A DNA stretch of 64,000 bases, taken from assembly GCF_030246845.1 (NCBI RefSeq), contig NZ_CP126889.1:2170001-2234000 (forward strand), given 5' to 3'. Shown in pieces: positions 54,117-64,000 of the stretch. A program made the position numbers and the translations under genes. The stretch is from Enhydrobacter sp. GTDB lineage: Bacteria > Pseudomonadota > Alphaproteobacteria > Reyranellales > Reyranellaceae. The stretch's first letter is position 1, and every line of letters starts with the position of its first letter. The notes under the pieces were generated by a model. That model was given only the letters and a program-made list of their open reading frames with translations, was not told where the DNA came from and made no database searches.

Positions 54117-54983
54117 ATGACGGATGTTCAATACGTGGCGCCCGGTACGCTCGACGAAGCGGTGCGCGCCTTCGCGGCGGCCTCGGGCGCCAGGATCCTG
54201 GCCGGCGGCACCGATCTCCTGGTGCAGATGCGCTCGGGCGCGGTCCGCCCTGGCCTGATCGTCGACATCAAGAAGATCGCCGAGATGACGAGCGTCGAGG
54301 AAGGCCCCGACGGCAGCTTCCGGATCGGCGCGGCCGTGCCGGGCGCGGTGCTGCGCGAGCATCCCAGGCTGAAGAAGGTCTGGCCCGGTGTGATCGAGGC
54401 CGCGAACCTGATCGGCTCGACCCAGATCCAGGGGCGCGCCACGACCGGCGGCAATCTCTGCAACGCCTCGCCTGCGGGCGACAGCGTGCCGGCGATGGTG
54501 GCGGCCAATGCCATCGTCACCGTGCAGGGGCCGAACGGGCGGCGCCAGTTGCCGGTCGAAGCGGTGCCCGCCGGGCCGGGCCGCACCAACCTCACAGCCG
54601 GCGAGATCGTCGTGAGCTTCACCCTGCCGCCCCGGCCGAAAGGATCGGGCGATGCCTATCTGCGCATGATCCCGCGCACCGAGATGGATATCGCCGTGGT
54701 CGGCTGCGGGGTCAGCCTGACGCTCGGCAACGGCACCTGCACGGCGGCGCGCGTAGGCCTGGGCGCCGTCGCGCCGACCGTTCTGCTGGTCGAGGAGGCG
54801 GCCAGGGCGCTGATCGGCTCGAAGCTCGATGCCGCGGCGCTCGACAAAGGGGCCGCCGCCTGCCGCGCCGCCTGCCGGCCGATCGACGACAAGCGCGGCA
54901 CCATCGCCTACCGCACCCAGATCGCGGGCGTGCTCTTCAAGCGCGCCGCCATCATCGCTGCCGAGCGCGCGGGGAGAAACTGA
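54117..54983 (+). CDS. Molybdenum hydroxylase FAD-binding medium subunit (CoxM/CutM type)
   Basis: A 288-residue FAD subunit: FAAASGARILAGGTDLLVQM and ATTGGNLCNASPAGDSVPAM are the two FAD-binding loops. It passes electrons from the molybdenum site via the iron-sulfur subunit to FAD. ATG 54117 is used, with AAGGA about 12 bases upstream; the frame is open to 53985 but without family sequence. The 2Fe-2S gene starts two bases after its stop. With the next two genes it forms a complete medium-small-large heterotrimer. Confidence 0.93.
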   Translation: MTDVQYVAPGTLDEAVRAFAAASGARILAGGTDLLVQMRSGAVRPGLIVDIKKIAEMTSVEEGPDGSFRIGAAVPGAVLREHPRLKKVWPGVIEAANLIGSTQIQGRATTGGNLCNASPAGDSVPAMVAANAIVTVQGPNGRRQLPVEAVPAGPGRTNLTAGEIVVSFTLPPRPKGSGDAYLRMIPRTEMDIAVVGCGVSLTLGNGTCTAARVGLGAVAPTVLLVEEAARALIGSKLDAAALDKGAAACRAACRPIDDKRGTIAYRTQIAGVLFKRAAIIAAERAGRN

Positions 54984-54985
54984 CC

Positions 54986-55468
54986 ATGGCCAAGCTGCAC
55001 GTTTCGACGACCATCAACGGCGAGCCGCAGGAGTTCCTGTGCGACGCCGAGCAGAGCCTGCTCGACGTGCTGCGCGGGCCGCTCGGCCTCACCGGCAGCA
55101 AGGAGGGCTGCGCCTCGGGCGACTGCGGCGCCTGCAGCGTGACGGTCGATGGCCGGCTGGTCTGCTCCTGCTTGATGCTGGCGGCCGAAGCCGAGGGCAA
55201 GAGCATCGGCACCATCGAGGGTCTTGCCCAGGGCGACCGGCTGCATCCGCTGCAGACCAAGTTTCTCGAGATGGCGGCGCTCCAGTGCGGCATCTGCACG
55301 CCGGGCGTGCTGATGGCGGCCAAGTCGCTGCTCGACCGCAACCCCGACCCCAGCGAGCACGAGGTCCGCTTCTGGCTCGCGGGCAATCTCTGCCGCTGCA
55401 CCGGCTACGACAAGATCGTGCGGGCGGTGATGGAAACGGCGAAGGACATGAGGGAGGCCGTGCGATGA
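54986..55468 (+). CDS. Molybdenum hydroxylase 2Fe-2S small subunit (CoxS type)
   Basis: A 160-residue subunit with both iron-sulfur clusters: the plant-ferredoxin-type cluster in GCASGDCGACSVTVDG with CSCLML, and the C-terminal helical cluster in CGICTPGVLM and LCRCTGYDKIV. All eight cysteines are present. It relays electrons between molybdenum and FAD. It overlaps the large-subunit gene by four bases (ATGA). Confidence 0.95.
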   Translation: MAKLHVSTTINGEPQEFLCDAEQSLLDVLRGPLGLTGSKEGCASGDCGACSVTVDGRLVCSCLMLAAEAEGKSIGTIEGLAQGDRLHPLQTKFLEMAALQCGICTPGVLMAAKSLLDRNPDPSEHEVRFWLAGNLCRCTGYDKIVRAVMETAKDMREAVR

Positions 55469-57765
55469 ACGCTCCAGTCTCGGAACGCCCGATCGGCGAA
55501 AAGGTCGACAACAAGTGGATCGGCGAGCGCACCGTCCGGCCCGACGGGGCGGAGAAGGTCACCGGCCGCGCCGCCTACGCCGCCGACACGACCATGCCCG
55601 GCATGATCTGGGGCAAGGTGCTGCGCAGCCCGCATCCGCACGCCCGCATCCGCTCGATCGACACGTCCAGGGCCGAGGCGCTGCCGGGCGTGAAGGCGGT
55701 GGTGACGGCGAAGGATGTCGTCGACTTCCCGATCGACAAGTCGGTGATGCTGGGCATCCAGGACATGCGGTGGATGTGCCGCAACGTCATGGCGCGCGAG
55801 AAGGCGCTGTTCGCCGGCCATCCGGTCGCGGCCGTCGCGGCCACCACGGAGAAGATCGCGGCCGAGGCCTGCAAGCTGATCGAGGTCGACTACGAGGTGC
55901 TGCCCTGGGTGATCGACGTCGAGGAGGCGATGAAGCCCGACGCGCCGATCCTGCACGAGTTCATCACGTTCGAGGGCAAGCCCTCCAACATCGCCGGCAG
56001 GCTCGAGCACAAGCTGGGCGACGTCGAGAAGGGCTTCGCCGAGGCGGATGTCATCATCGAGCGGACGTTCCGCACCAAGCCCGTGCATCAGGGCTATATC
56101 GAGCCGCATGCCTGCCTGGTCAGCGTCTCCGACGGCAAGGCCACGATCTGGAGCTCGAGCCAGGGCCAGTTCATGGTCCGCGCCATGTGCGCCCATCTCA
56201 CGGGCCTGCCGCAGAACGACATCCGCGCCATTCCGGCCGAGATCGGCGGCGGCTTCGGCGGCAAGACCATCATCTATCTCGAGCCGCTGGCGCTGATCCT
56301 GTCGCGCAAGTCGGGCCGGCCGGTGAAGATGGTGATGACGCGCGAGGAGGTGTTCCGCGCCTCCGGGCCGACCTCGGGTTCCTTCAGCAAGGTGAAGATC
56401 GGCGCCAGGAAGGACGGCACGATCGTCGCCGCGCAGGGCACCTTCTGCCTGCAGGCCGGCGCGCTGCCCGGCTCGCCGATCCGCGGCGCCGCGGGCTGCG
56501 CTTTCGCGCCCTACAACATCCCGAACGTCCATTCGGTCGGCTACGACGTCGTCTCCAACCGCTCCAAGGTCGCGGCCTATCGCGCCCCCGGCGCGCCGCT
56601 CGGCGCCTATGCCGCCGAGTGCGTGCTGGACGAGATCGCCGAGGCGCTGAAGATGGACCCGCTGCAGCTTCGGCTGAAGAACGCGGCGCGGCAGGGCACG
56701 AAGCTGGCGTACGGCCCCGTGCTGCCGCGCATCGGCTATGTCGAGACGCTCGAAGCGGCGATCGGCCATCCGCACTACAAGACGCCGCTGCCCGCGGCGA
56801 GGAACGGCCGGCTCTACGGCCGCGGCGTGGCCAGCGGCTACTGGTTCAATGCCGGCGGCGAATCGAGCGCGCAGGTGAACATCAACGAGGACGGCACGGT
56901 GGTCGTGATCACCGGCCATCCCGACATCGGCGGCTCGCGCGCCTCGACCGCGAACATCGTGGCCGAGCTTCTGGGTATCGACTACCGCAAAGTGTCGGTG
57001 CTGATCGGCGACACCAGCGTGATCGGCTTCAGCAATCTCACCGGCGGCAGCCGCGTCACCTATGCTTCGGCGATGGTGGTGACGCAGTCGACCGAGCGCG
57101 TGATCACGACGCTCAAGGAACGCGCCGCCAGGATCTGGAAGATCGATCCCGAGGCGGTGGAATGGGAGAACGGCGCCGCCCGTCCGGCCGGCGACAATGC
57201 CGGCAGGTTCGAGCCGCTGACGCTCGCCCAGCTAGGCGCCCAGGCCAACGCCACCGGCGGCCCGATCGGCGCCGGCACGCAGCTCAACACGACGGGCGCC
57301 GAGGGCGGCTTCGCCACCCACATCTGCGACGTCGAGGTCGATCCCGATCTCGGCATCGTGCGCGTGATCCGCTACACCTCGATCCAGGATGTCGGCCGCG
57401 CCATCCATCCGGGCTATGTCGAGGGCCAGATGCAGGGCGGCGTGGCGCAGGGCGTCGGCTGGGCGCTGAGCGAGGAGTACATCTACGACAAGAATGGCCG
57501 GCTTGATAATCCGGGCTTCCTCGACTACCGCATGCCCGTCACTTCCGATCTGCCGATGCTCGACACGGTGATCGTCGAGGTGCCGAACCCCAAGCATCCG
57601 CAGGGTGTGCGCGGTGTCGGCGAGGTGCCGATCGTGCCGCCGCTCGCGGCCGTCTCGAACGCGGTCCACGACGCCCTCGGCAAGCGCTTCTACAGCCTGC
57701 CGATGTCCCCGCCGAAGGTGCTCGAAGCGCTCGGCGAGCAGCCGATGAAGATCGCGGCGGAGTGA
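55465..57765 (+). CDS. Xanthine dehydrogenase family molybdopterin-binding large subunit
   Basis: A 766-residue molybdopterin subunit. IGGGFGGKTIIYLEPLALIL, KVAAYRAPGAPLGAYAAECV and the catalytic-Glu loop GVRGVGEVPIVPPLAA are visible. The AYRAPGAP form replaces the AYRCSFR loop of true carbon monoxide dehydrogenases, so this is not form I CODH; it is an aromatic or N-heterocycle hydroxylase of unknown substrate (isoquinoline, nicotinate or related). The ATG overlaps the small-subunit stop. No accessory maturation gene lies nearby. Confidence 0.93.
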   Translation: MNAPVSERPIGEKVDNKWIGERTVRPDGAEKVTGRAAYAADTTMPGMIWGKVLRSPHPHARIRSIDTSRAEALPGVKAVVTAKDVVDFPIDKSVMLGIQDMRWMCRNVMAREKALFAGHPVAAVAATTEKIAAEACKLIEVDYEVLPWVIDVEEAMKPDAPILHEFITFEGKPSNIAGRLEHKLGDVEKGFAEADVIIERTFRTKPVHQGYIEPHACLVSVSDGKATIWSSSQGQFMVRAMCAHLTGLPQNDIRAIPAEIGGGFGGKTIIYLEPLALILSRKSGRPVKMVMTREEVFRASGPTSGSFSKVKIGARKDGTIVAAQGTFCLQAGALPGSPIRGAAGCAFAPYNIPNVHSVGYDVVSNRSKVAAYRAPGAPLGAYAAECVLDEIAEALKMDPLQLRLKNAARQGTKLAYGPVLPRIGYVETLEAAIGHPHYKTPLPAARNGRLYGRGVASGYWFNAGGESSAQVNINEDGTVVVITGHPDIGGSRASTANIVAELLGIDYRKVSVLIGDTSVIGFSNLTGGSRVTYASAMVVTQSTERVITTLKERAARIWKIDPEAVEWENGAARPAGDNAGRFEPLTLAQLGAQANATGGPIGAGTQLNTTGAEGGFATHICDVEVDPDLGIVRVIRYTSIQDVGRAIHPGYVEGQMQGGVAQGVGWALSEEYIYDKNGRLDNPGFLDYRMPVTSDLPMLDTVIVEVPNPKHPQGVRGVGEVPIVPPLAAVSNAVHDALGKRFYSLPMSPPKVLEALGEQPMKIAAE

Positions 57766-57808
57766 CGGTCGCACCGCGGCCGTCATCCTGGGCGCTTCGA
57801 CCATTTAC

Positions 57809-57840
57809 GTGTCATCCCTCGTTGCGCTTGGGATGACACG
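57809..57840. repeat. Repeat family A, minimal form; possible bidirectional terminator
   Basis: GTGTCATCCC and GGGATGACAC form a perfect 10-bp inverted repeat around TCGTTGCGCTT. It looks like a full dimer that lost its centre. Located between the convergent large-subunit and monooxygenase genes. Confidence 0.75.
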
Positions 57841-57869
57841 GCAGTGTTACTATCAATATTGTTTCCGTT

Positions 57870-59327
57870 CTATTTCGCGACGAGCGCCTCGAGGTAGGCG
57901 ACGGCGCCGTCGCGGTCCGAGCCGGTGCCGGCGAAGCCGACATAGCCATCGGGACGGATGAGTCGGAGATCCTCGCCGCCCTCGGGCGCGGCCTGCACCA
58001 GTCGTGGAAACCTCGACGCGAGATCGGTGACGACAGCGCCGGGACCGAGGGCGATGAAGCGCGCCTTGTCCTTCGGCGCCGGCAGCTTCTCCGGCCAGCG
58101 CTCGCCCGCCCTCCGTCCCTTCGGACGATGCGCGCCGTTCACCGTCAGAGGGCTGTCGGGATAGGCGATGTCGAGCTCGGCCAGCGTGTTGGCGGCGCGG
58201 TGCTGGAGCTGCGGGAAGCCCAGGGCGAACTTCGCCACGGCATTGCGCAGGCCTTGCGCGATCGGGTTGCGCATGACGGCCGCTTCGGTCATGCGGCCGG
58301 CATTGCGCAGCACCATGTCGCCCACCGCGCTGCGCTCGATCGAATAGCTGTCGAGCAGGGCGGGCTTGCACGTGCCGCCGATCACGAGGTCGAGCTTCCA
58401 GGCGAGATTGAAGGCGTCCTGCATGCCGGTGTTCATGCCCTGGCCGCCGGCCGGGCTGTGGATGTGCGCCGCATCGCCCGCCAGGAACACGCGCCCCTGG
58501 CCGTAGCGCGACACCTTGCGTTCGTTGATGCGGAACGAGGCGAGCCAGTACGGATCCTCGAGGATGGCCTTCGAGCCGCGCGCCGCCATCAGCGCCTGGA
58601 CTTCCTCCAGGGTCGGATCGGGATGATGGCCATCACCCTGGGCCGGTCCGAGATCGGCGACCACGCGCCAGCGCCCGGCGGTGATGGGGAACAAGGCCAG
58701 GATGCCGTCCTTGTGCCAGATGATGTGCAGATGATCCTGCGGCTCGAGGCCGGAGATGTGGCCGTCGGCCAGATACCAGTCGCTGGGCTCGGTCGTGCCC
58801 TCGAAGGGGAGCCCGAGACCGTGCCGCACCGTCGAATGCGCGCCGTCGCAGCCGATCAGCCAGTCGGCGCCGATCTCCTCGCTCACACCGTTGGCGCGCC
58901 GCACCACCGCCTCGATCTTCGGGCCGAGATCGGTGAACTTCTCCAGCGCCACCGTACGTTCGACCCTGACGCCCTGCCGTTCGAGACGCTCCTCGAGGAT
59001 CCGTTCGGTCTCGCTCTGGGGGATCATCAGCGCGTAGGGATAGCGGCTCTCGATGCCGTCGAGCTCGATCCGCGCGATGGTCTCCTTGCCGTTCGAGATC
59101 ACGGCGCCGTGCGCCGGCATGCCGGCCGACAGGAAGGCGGCGACGTAGCCCGCCTGGTCGAACAGCTCCAGCGTGCGGCTCCACAGCACCAGCGCCTTCG
59201 ACTTGTCGGTCCGCTGCGCCGCCGTGTCGACGATGCGGATGGCGATGCCGTAGCGTGTCAGCTCGTTCGCCAGCGTGAGCCCGACCGGCCCCGCCCCGGC
59301 AATCAGCACGTTCGTCCGCTCGGCCAT
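57870..59327 (-). CDS. FAD-dependent aromatic monooxygenase (UbiH/PHBH-like)
   Basis: A 485-residue flavin hydroxylase. The ADP-binding GAGPVGLTLA (10-19), the DG motif LIGCDGAHSTVR and the second FAD motif VFLAGDAAHIHSPAGGQGMN are intact. The C-terminal 100 residues form a thioredoxin-like extension as in MhpA/phenol hydroxylases. It probably hydroxylates an aromatic substrate using NAD(P)H. ATG 59327 has GGGGGAAA just upstream. It appears monocistronic. Confidence 0.92.
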   Translation of the reverse strand: MAERTNVLIAGAGPVGLTLANELTRYGIAIRIVDTAAQRTDKSKALVLWSRTLELFDQAGYVAAFLSAGMPAHGAVISNGKETIARIELDGIESRYPYALMIPQSETERILEERLERQGVRVERTVALEKFTDLGPKIEAVVRRANGVSEEIGADWLIGCDGAHSTVRHGLGLPFEGTTEPSDWYLADGHISGLEPQDHLHIIWHKDGILALFPITAGRWRVVADLGPAQGDGHHPDPTLEEVQALMAARGSKAILEDPYWLASFRINERKVSRYGQGRVFLAGDAAHIHSPAGGQGMNTGMQDAFNLAWKLDLVIGGTCKPALLDSYSIERSAVGDMVLRNAGRMTEAAVMRNPIAQGLRNAVAKFALGFPQLQHRAANTLAELDIAYPDSPLTVNGAHRPKGRRAGERWPEKLPAPKDKARFIALGPGAVVTDLASRFPRLVQAAPEGGEDLRLIRPDGYVGFAGTGSDRDGAVAYLEALVAK

Positions 59328-59458
59328 CCGTTTCCCCCGTTCAAGGCGGGTGGAATCCTAGGGTCGACCGCCCATGCGTCCATTGAAGATGGCGCATATC
59401 TCGCAAACCCTCCTTCGCGGTATCGTATTACTCCACGAACGGGGTGAGGCGGTGAAGC

Positions 59459-59482
59459 GAAAAACCGGCCTGAAAGGCCGGT
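59459..59482 (-). terminator. Rho-independent terminator (minus strand)
   Basis: On the minus strand ACCGGCCT-TTC-AGGCCGGT (59482-59464) is followed by TTTTTCGC. The 8-bp GC-rich stem with a T-run of five lies about 145 bp after the PEBP stop and ends that transcript. The rest of the gap 59328-59624 contains no gene. Confidence 0.75.
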
Positions 59483-59624
59483 ACCATCGGCATCGGAGGC
59501 TTCTCGCCCGATGAGAAACCGATGAAAAGTAGGGTCAATCCGGAGCGTGGCGCGCGCCTTCGAAATCGGGACGCCGCCACGTGCCGGATCTGGAACCCGC
59601 CCGGCAACTCTCACCGAGCTGCCC

Positions 59625-60125
59625 CTACCGCTGGTACTTGCCCGTCAGCGTCGCCTTTTCGAGCGTATTGAAGTGCAGGTTGAAGCCGACGACCGCAGCG
59701 GAAGTATCGGCGTTCACGGGCAAGGTCTCCTCTTTCACGGCGAAGACCGTGAAGACGTAGCGATGCGGGCCATGGCCCGGCGGCGGGGCGGGACCGATAT
59801 AGCCCGTTGCGCCGAGATCGGTGCGCGTCTGGAGCGCGCCCTTGGGCAGCAGGCCGGCCTCGAGATTGCCGGCGTCGAGCCCGAGCTCCGTCGTGCCGGC
59901 CGGGATGTTCACGACCACCCAGTGCCAGAAGCCCGAGCCGGTCGGCGCATCCGGATCGAAGCAGGTGACCGCGAAACTCTTCGTGGCCGCCGGCGCGCCC
60001 GTCCAGGCAAGATGCGGGGACTTGTTGCCTCCGTCGGTGCCGAAGCCGTACTTGGCGGACAGGATGTGTTCCTTGGCGAGCATCTCGCCGTCCTTGAAGC
60101 TGTTGCTGGTGAGAACGAGCGCCAT
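59625..60125 (-). CDS. PEBP-family (YbhB/YbcL-like) protein
   Basis: A 166-residue phosphatidylethanolamine-binding-protein-family member: SPHLAWTGAPAATKSFAVTC, FDPDAPTGSGFWHWVVVNIP and GHGPHRYVFTVFAV match the conserved anion-binding pocket (Asp-Pro-Asp, His, GHGPHRY). No signal peptide, so cytosolic. Bacterial members bind small ligands; the role is unknown. GGAGAAAG lies before ATG 60125. It follows the acyl-CoA synthetase by 41 bases on the same strand and may share its transcript. Confidence 0.92.
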   Translation of the reverse strand: MALVLTSNSFKDGEMLAKEHILSAKYGFGTDGGNKSPHLAWTGAPAATKSFAVTCFDPDAPTGSGFWHWVVVNIPAGTTELGLDAGNLEAGLLPKGALQTRTDLGATGYIGPAPPPGHGPHRYVFTVFAVKEETLPVNADTSAAVVGFNLHFNTLEKATLTGKYQR

Positions 60126-60166
60126 GGTCTTTCTCCTGTCCCGACTGATTGACGGCGTACGGTAGC

Positions 60167-62026
<1,860 letters not shown>

Positions 62027-62086
62027 TGCCGTTTCCTGCCCGTGTCACGTTGTCGGGCAGATATCAGCAGAGAGCGGTTCGGAAGG

Positions 62087-62398
62087 CTACTCCTGCGGCA
62101 GCCAGCTATACCAGGTCCACAGGGCGACCGGCGCCGCCACGAACACGAGGATCACGCCGCCCACGATGCTCCAGCCGTTCGGGCCGTAGACGTCGTTGAA
62201 CCACATCCAGAAGATGAGCTGGCAGCACAGGCCGAGGATGACCGGCAGCAGAAGTCTCAGCAGCCAGAGGCATACCCGCTCCTCGCGCGAGAGCGGGACG
62301 GCGGCTGGAACGACCTCCGCCGCCCGCGTCTCGATCACCCGCAGCCGAGGCTTCACAGGCTCCCACTGGCCTGGCACCTCACCCATCAACCCCTCCAC
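62087..62398 (-). CDS. Small membrane protein, paralogue of the gene at 52891
   Basis: A 103-residue protein with two hydrophobic segments LLRLLLPVILGLCCQLIFWM and WSIVGGVILVFVAAPVALWT, joined by WFNDVYGPNG. It matches the first two segments of the 141-residue protein at 52891 but lacks its third helix. The N-terminus contains GEVPGQWEPVKPRL. Function unknown. ATG 62398 is used; ATG at residue 5 is an alternative. Confidence 0.7.
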   Translation of the reverse strand: MEGLMGEVPGQWEPVKPRLRVIETRAAEVVPAAVPLSREERVCLWLLRLLLPVILGLCCQLIFWMWFNDVYGPNGWSIVGGVILVFVAAPVALWTWYSWLPQE

Positions 62399-62465
62399 AC
62401 CGCGCGACGGTTCCGCTCCCCGGCGGAACGATCGCGTCCCTGCCGGGCTCGATATCGCAGACGCG

Positions 62466-62515
62466 GTGACATTCGTGAGCGATGTGCGGCGGCCCCAGCT
62501 TTGTCGCAGGCGGCG
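62466..62515. promoter_or_regulatory. Conserved upstream element shared with the paralogue at 52891
   Basis: GTGACATTCGTGAGCGATGT then a GC-rich part and CTTTGTCGCAGGCGGCG; the same spacing as the element at 53416. It lies 68 bases upstream of the minus-strand start at 62398. A promoter or protein-binding site is inferred. Confidence 0.55.
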
Positions 62516-62518
62516 ACG

Positions 62519-62686
62519 TCAGGGCATGTTTAGGACCTTGCCCACGAGCTTCACGACGATCACGAGCCCCAGCAGGTAGGCGAGCGCCAGCACGAGTCGG
62601 AGGGCGTTGCGGAGGAGCGATCGCTGTGGGCGATGGCGGTCGCGCGACGCAGGAGGCGCGTCGAGCGGAGGAAGGTCCATAGGCAT
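62519..62686 (-). CDS. Small single-pass membrane protein, unknown
   Basis: A 55-residue product from ATG 62686 (or 53 from 62680): a basic N-terminal part DAPPASRDRHRPQRSLLRN and one membrane helix ALRLVLALAYLLGLVIVVKL, ending VGKVLNMP. The frame extends upstream to 62824 without plausible protein sequence. No clear ribosome site. Encoded just upstream of the element at 62466 and close to the other small membrane protein. Confidence 0.45.
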   Translation of the reverse strand: MPMDLPPLDAPPASRDRHRPQRSLLRNALRLVLALAYLLGLVIVVKLVGKVLNMP

Positions 62687-62804
62687 CGCTGTGGATATAG
62701 CCGCCGCCGTCGCGACGATGCTGTGATCTCGCCGACGGCCGCTGTGACCTTCACAAGCTTGCCGGCGCTGCCGATACTTACGTACGCACTCTGTCGAGTT
62801 GAGA

Positions 62805-63968
62805 ATGATGACCCAGCTCCGCATCCCGGCCGTCTACATGCGCGGCGGCACCAGCAAAGGCGTGTTCTTCCTGAAGGACGATCTGCCGGCCGATCCGGCG
62901 GCGCGCGAGCGGCTGCTGCTGCGCGTGATCGGCAGTCCCGACCGTTACGGCAAGCATACCGACGGCATGGGCGGCGCCACCTCCAGCACCAGCAAGGTCG
63001 TGATCCTGTCGAGGTCGACGCGACCCGACTGCGACGTCGACTACCTTTTCGGCCAGGTCGCGATCGACCAGCCCGTGATCGACTGGTCGGGCAATTGCGG
63101 CAACCTCACCACCGCCGTCGGCCCTTTCGCGTTGACGGCGGGCCTCGTGAAAGCGCCGGGCGACGGCACGGCGACGGTGCGCATCTGGCAGGCCAACATC
63201 TCGAAGAAGATCGTGAGCCACGTGCCGATGCGCGACGGCGAGGTTGTGGAGCTGGGCTCGTTCGAGCTCGACGGCGTCACCTTTCCGGCGGCGGAAGTGA
63301 GGCTCGAGTTCCTCGACCCGGCGGCCGAGGACGGCGACGGCGCGGGCGGCGCGATGTTCCCGACCGGCAACCGGCTCGACAGGCTCGATGTGCCGGGCGT
63401 CGGCAGCATCGAGGCGACGATGATCACCGCCGGCAATCCCACCATCTTCGTCGACGCCGCGCGGCTCGGGCTCGCGGGGACCGAGCTGCAGGGCGAGGTC
63501 AACGGCAATGGCGACCTGCTGCGTCGCGCCGAGGCGGTGCGCGCACACGGCGCGGTCGCGATGGGGCTGGTGAAGACGCCCGAGGAGGCGACGGCCAGAC
63601 GGCAACACACGCCCAAGCTTTCGTTCGTGGCGAAGCCCGCGACCTACAAGGCCTCCGACGGCCGCACGGTCGAGGCCGGATCGATCGATCTCCTGGCACG
63701 CATCTTCTCCATGGGGGTGCTGCATCATGCCATGACCGGGACCGGCGCCGTCGCGATCGCGGCGGCTGCGGCGATCCCGGGCACGGTGGTGAGCCGCATC
63801 GCGCCCGTCGGTGCGGACGGCCGCGTGCGCTTCGGCCATCCGTCGGGCACGCTCAGCGTCGGCGCCGAGGCAGCCGAGTCAGGCGGCGAGTGGACCGTGA
63901 CGAAGGTGCTGCTGAGCCGCACCGCCCGGCGTTTGATGGAAGGCTGGGTGCGCCTCCCGCCGGTCTAG
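62805..63968 (+). CDS. PrpF-family isomerase (2-methylaconitate cis-trans isomerase / 4-oxalomesaconate tautomerase-like)
   Basis: A 387-residue protein with a diaminopimelate-epimerase-type fold. IPAVYMRGGTSKGVFFLKDD, DWSGNCGNLTTAVGPFAL (with a conserved cysteine), GNPTIFVDAARLGL and the C-terminal GVLHHAMTGTGAVAIAAAAA, then RIAPVGADGRVRFGHPSGTL, match PrpF and related tautomerases acting on tricarboxylates. It shifts a double bond in a tricarboxylic-acid intermediate of propionate or aromatic breakdown. ATG 62805 and 62808 are adjacent; a TTG at 62799 is also in frame. The partner gene (prpD/AcnD) is not in the window. Confidence 0.9.
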   Translation: MMTQLRIPAVYMRGGTSKGVFFLKDDLPADPAARERLLLRVIGSPDRYGKHTDGMGGATSSTSKVVILSRSTRPDCDVDYLFGQVAIDQPVIDWSGNCGNLTTAVGPFALTAGLVKAPGDGTATVRIWQANISKKIVSHVPMRDGEVVELGSFELDGVTFPAAEVRLEFLDPAAEDGDGAGGAMFPTGNRLDRLDVPGVGSIEATMITAGNPTIFVDAARLGLAGTELQGEVNGNGDLLRRAEAVRAHGAVAMGLVKTPEEATARRQHTPKLSFVAKPATYKASDGRTVEAGSIDLLARIFSMGVLHHAMTGTGAVAIAAAAAIPGTVVSRIAPVGADGRVRFGHPSGTLSVGAEAAESGGEWTVTKVLLSRTARRLMEGWVRLPPV

Positions 63969-64000
63969 CTAGCTGCTCTCGTTCGACAGCACGTCGCCGA
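63969..64000 (-). CDS. Possible 3' end of a minus-strand gene (partial)
   Basis: On the minus strand the last bases read GDVLSNESS then TAG, an open frame at the window edge. Too short to assign. Confidence 0.25.
   Translation of the reverse strand, partial: GDVLSNESS

Noticed and set aside
55465..57765. Form I carbon monoxide dehydrogenase
   Set aside because: The AYRCSFR active-site loop is replaced by AYRAPGAP.

Overview
This is a GC-rich (roughly two-thirds G+C) bacterial chromosome segment with dense genes on both strands, many ATGA/GTGA gene overlaps and frequent GTG/TTG starts. The gene repertoire (CaiB/BaiF CoA-transferases, a YejABEF oligopeptide importer, xanthine-dehydrogenase-family enzymes, acyl-CoA synthetases, Tat-like signal peptides, VapBC, RES-Xre and TumE-TumA toxin-antitoxin pairs) suggests a metabolically versatile alphaproteobacterium. 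A Reyranella-like soil or water organism is my guess from recollection and is not proven by the sequence. I see no rRNA, tRNA or CRISPR array.

Layout. 1-4250: amidohydrolase (cut by the window edge), a DapA-family lyase/deaminase, a MATE transporter and a proline-racemase/4-hydroxyproline-epimerase homologue, probably hydroxyproline or related amino-acid catabolism. 4395-11395: an accessory island with VapBC and its operator, a twice-deleted alcohol dehydrogenase pseudogene, a RES-Xre pair, two convergent small unknown genes, an IS256-family element and an orphan primase/helicase pair whose helicase looks shortened next to the IS. 11564-16668: CoA-transferase, MFS transporter, DUF2848, putative hydro-lyase and SDR, a catabolic cluster. 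16990-27989: a 56-residue membrane microprotein, a transmembrane Ser/Thr kinase with MORN repeats, an atypical siroheme-synthase homologue, a DUF882 peptidase, macro-domain, DUF924, sulfatase, GST, M17 aminopeptidase, cupin and 2-hydroxyacid dehydrogenase genes. 28070-33741: yejABEF. 34094-34768: TumE-TumA with an operator. 34842-35768: a candidate selenoprotein of the GrdB-like family, read through an in-frame UGA with a SECIS-like hairpin. 35845-42912: CoA-transferase, an exported isoaspartyl-methyltransferase-like protein, then a tightly overlapping trio (membrane spermidine-synthase-like protein, secreted alpha/beta hydrolase, PLP ammonia-lyase). 42922-48338: a substrate-binding protein and a four-gene CoA-linked catabolic operon. 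48431-57765: hydantoinase B, secreted SNase-like protein, 2OG-Fe(II)-oxygenase-like protein, MFS, small membrane proteins and a three-gene molybdenum hydroxylase. 57870-63968: FAD monooxygenase, PEBP protein, acyl-CoA synthetase, two small membrane proteins and a PrpF-family isomerase.

Two families of dispersed palindromic intergenic repeats run through the window. The commoner one (consensus near GTGTCATCCCGAGCGNAGCG) recurs at least eleven times, folds into a hairpin with a conserved tandem G.A mismatch, and often sits at gene ends.

The most noteworthy signal is the UGA at 35370-35372. It lies in frame inside one continuous conserved protein, gives a U-P-V-C redox motif, and is followed at the right distance by a 6-bp stem with a CGUGA loop. 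Other points of interest are the repeat family, the Tat-type signal on a SAM-dependent methyltransferase, the membrane-spermidine-synthase operon, and a paralogous pair of membrane proteins sharing a conserved upstream element.
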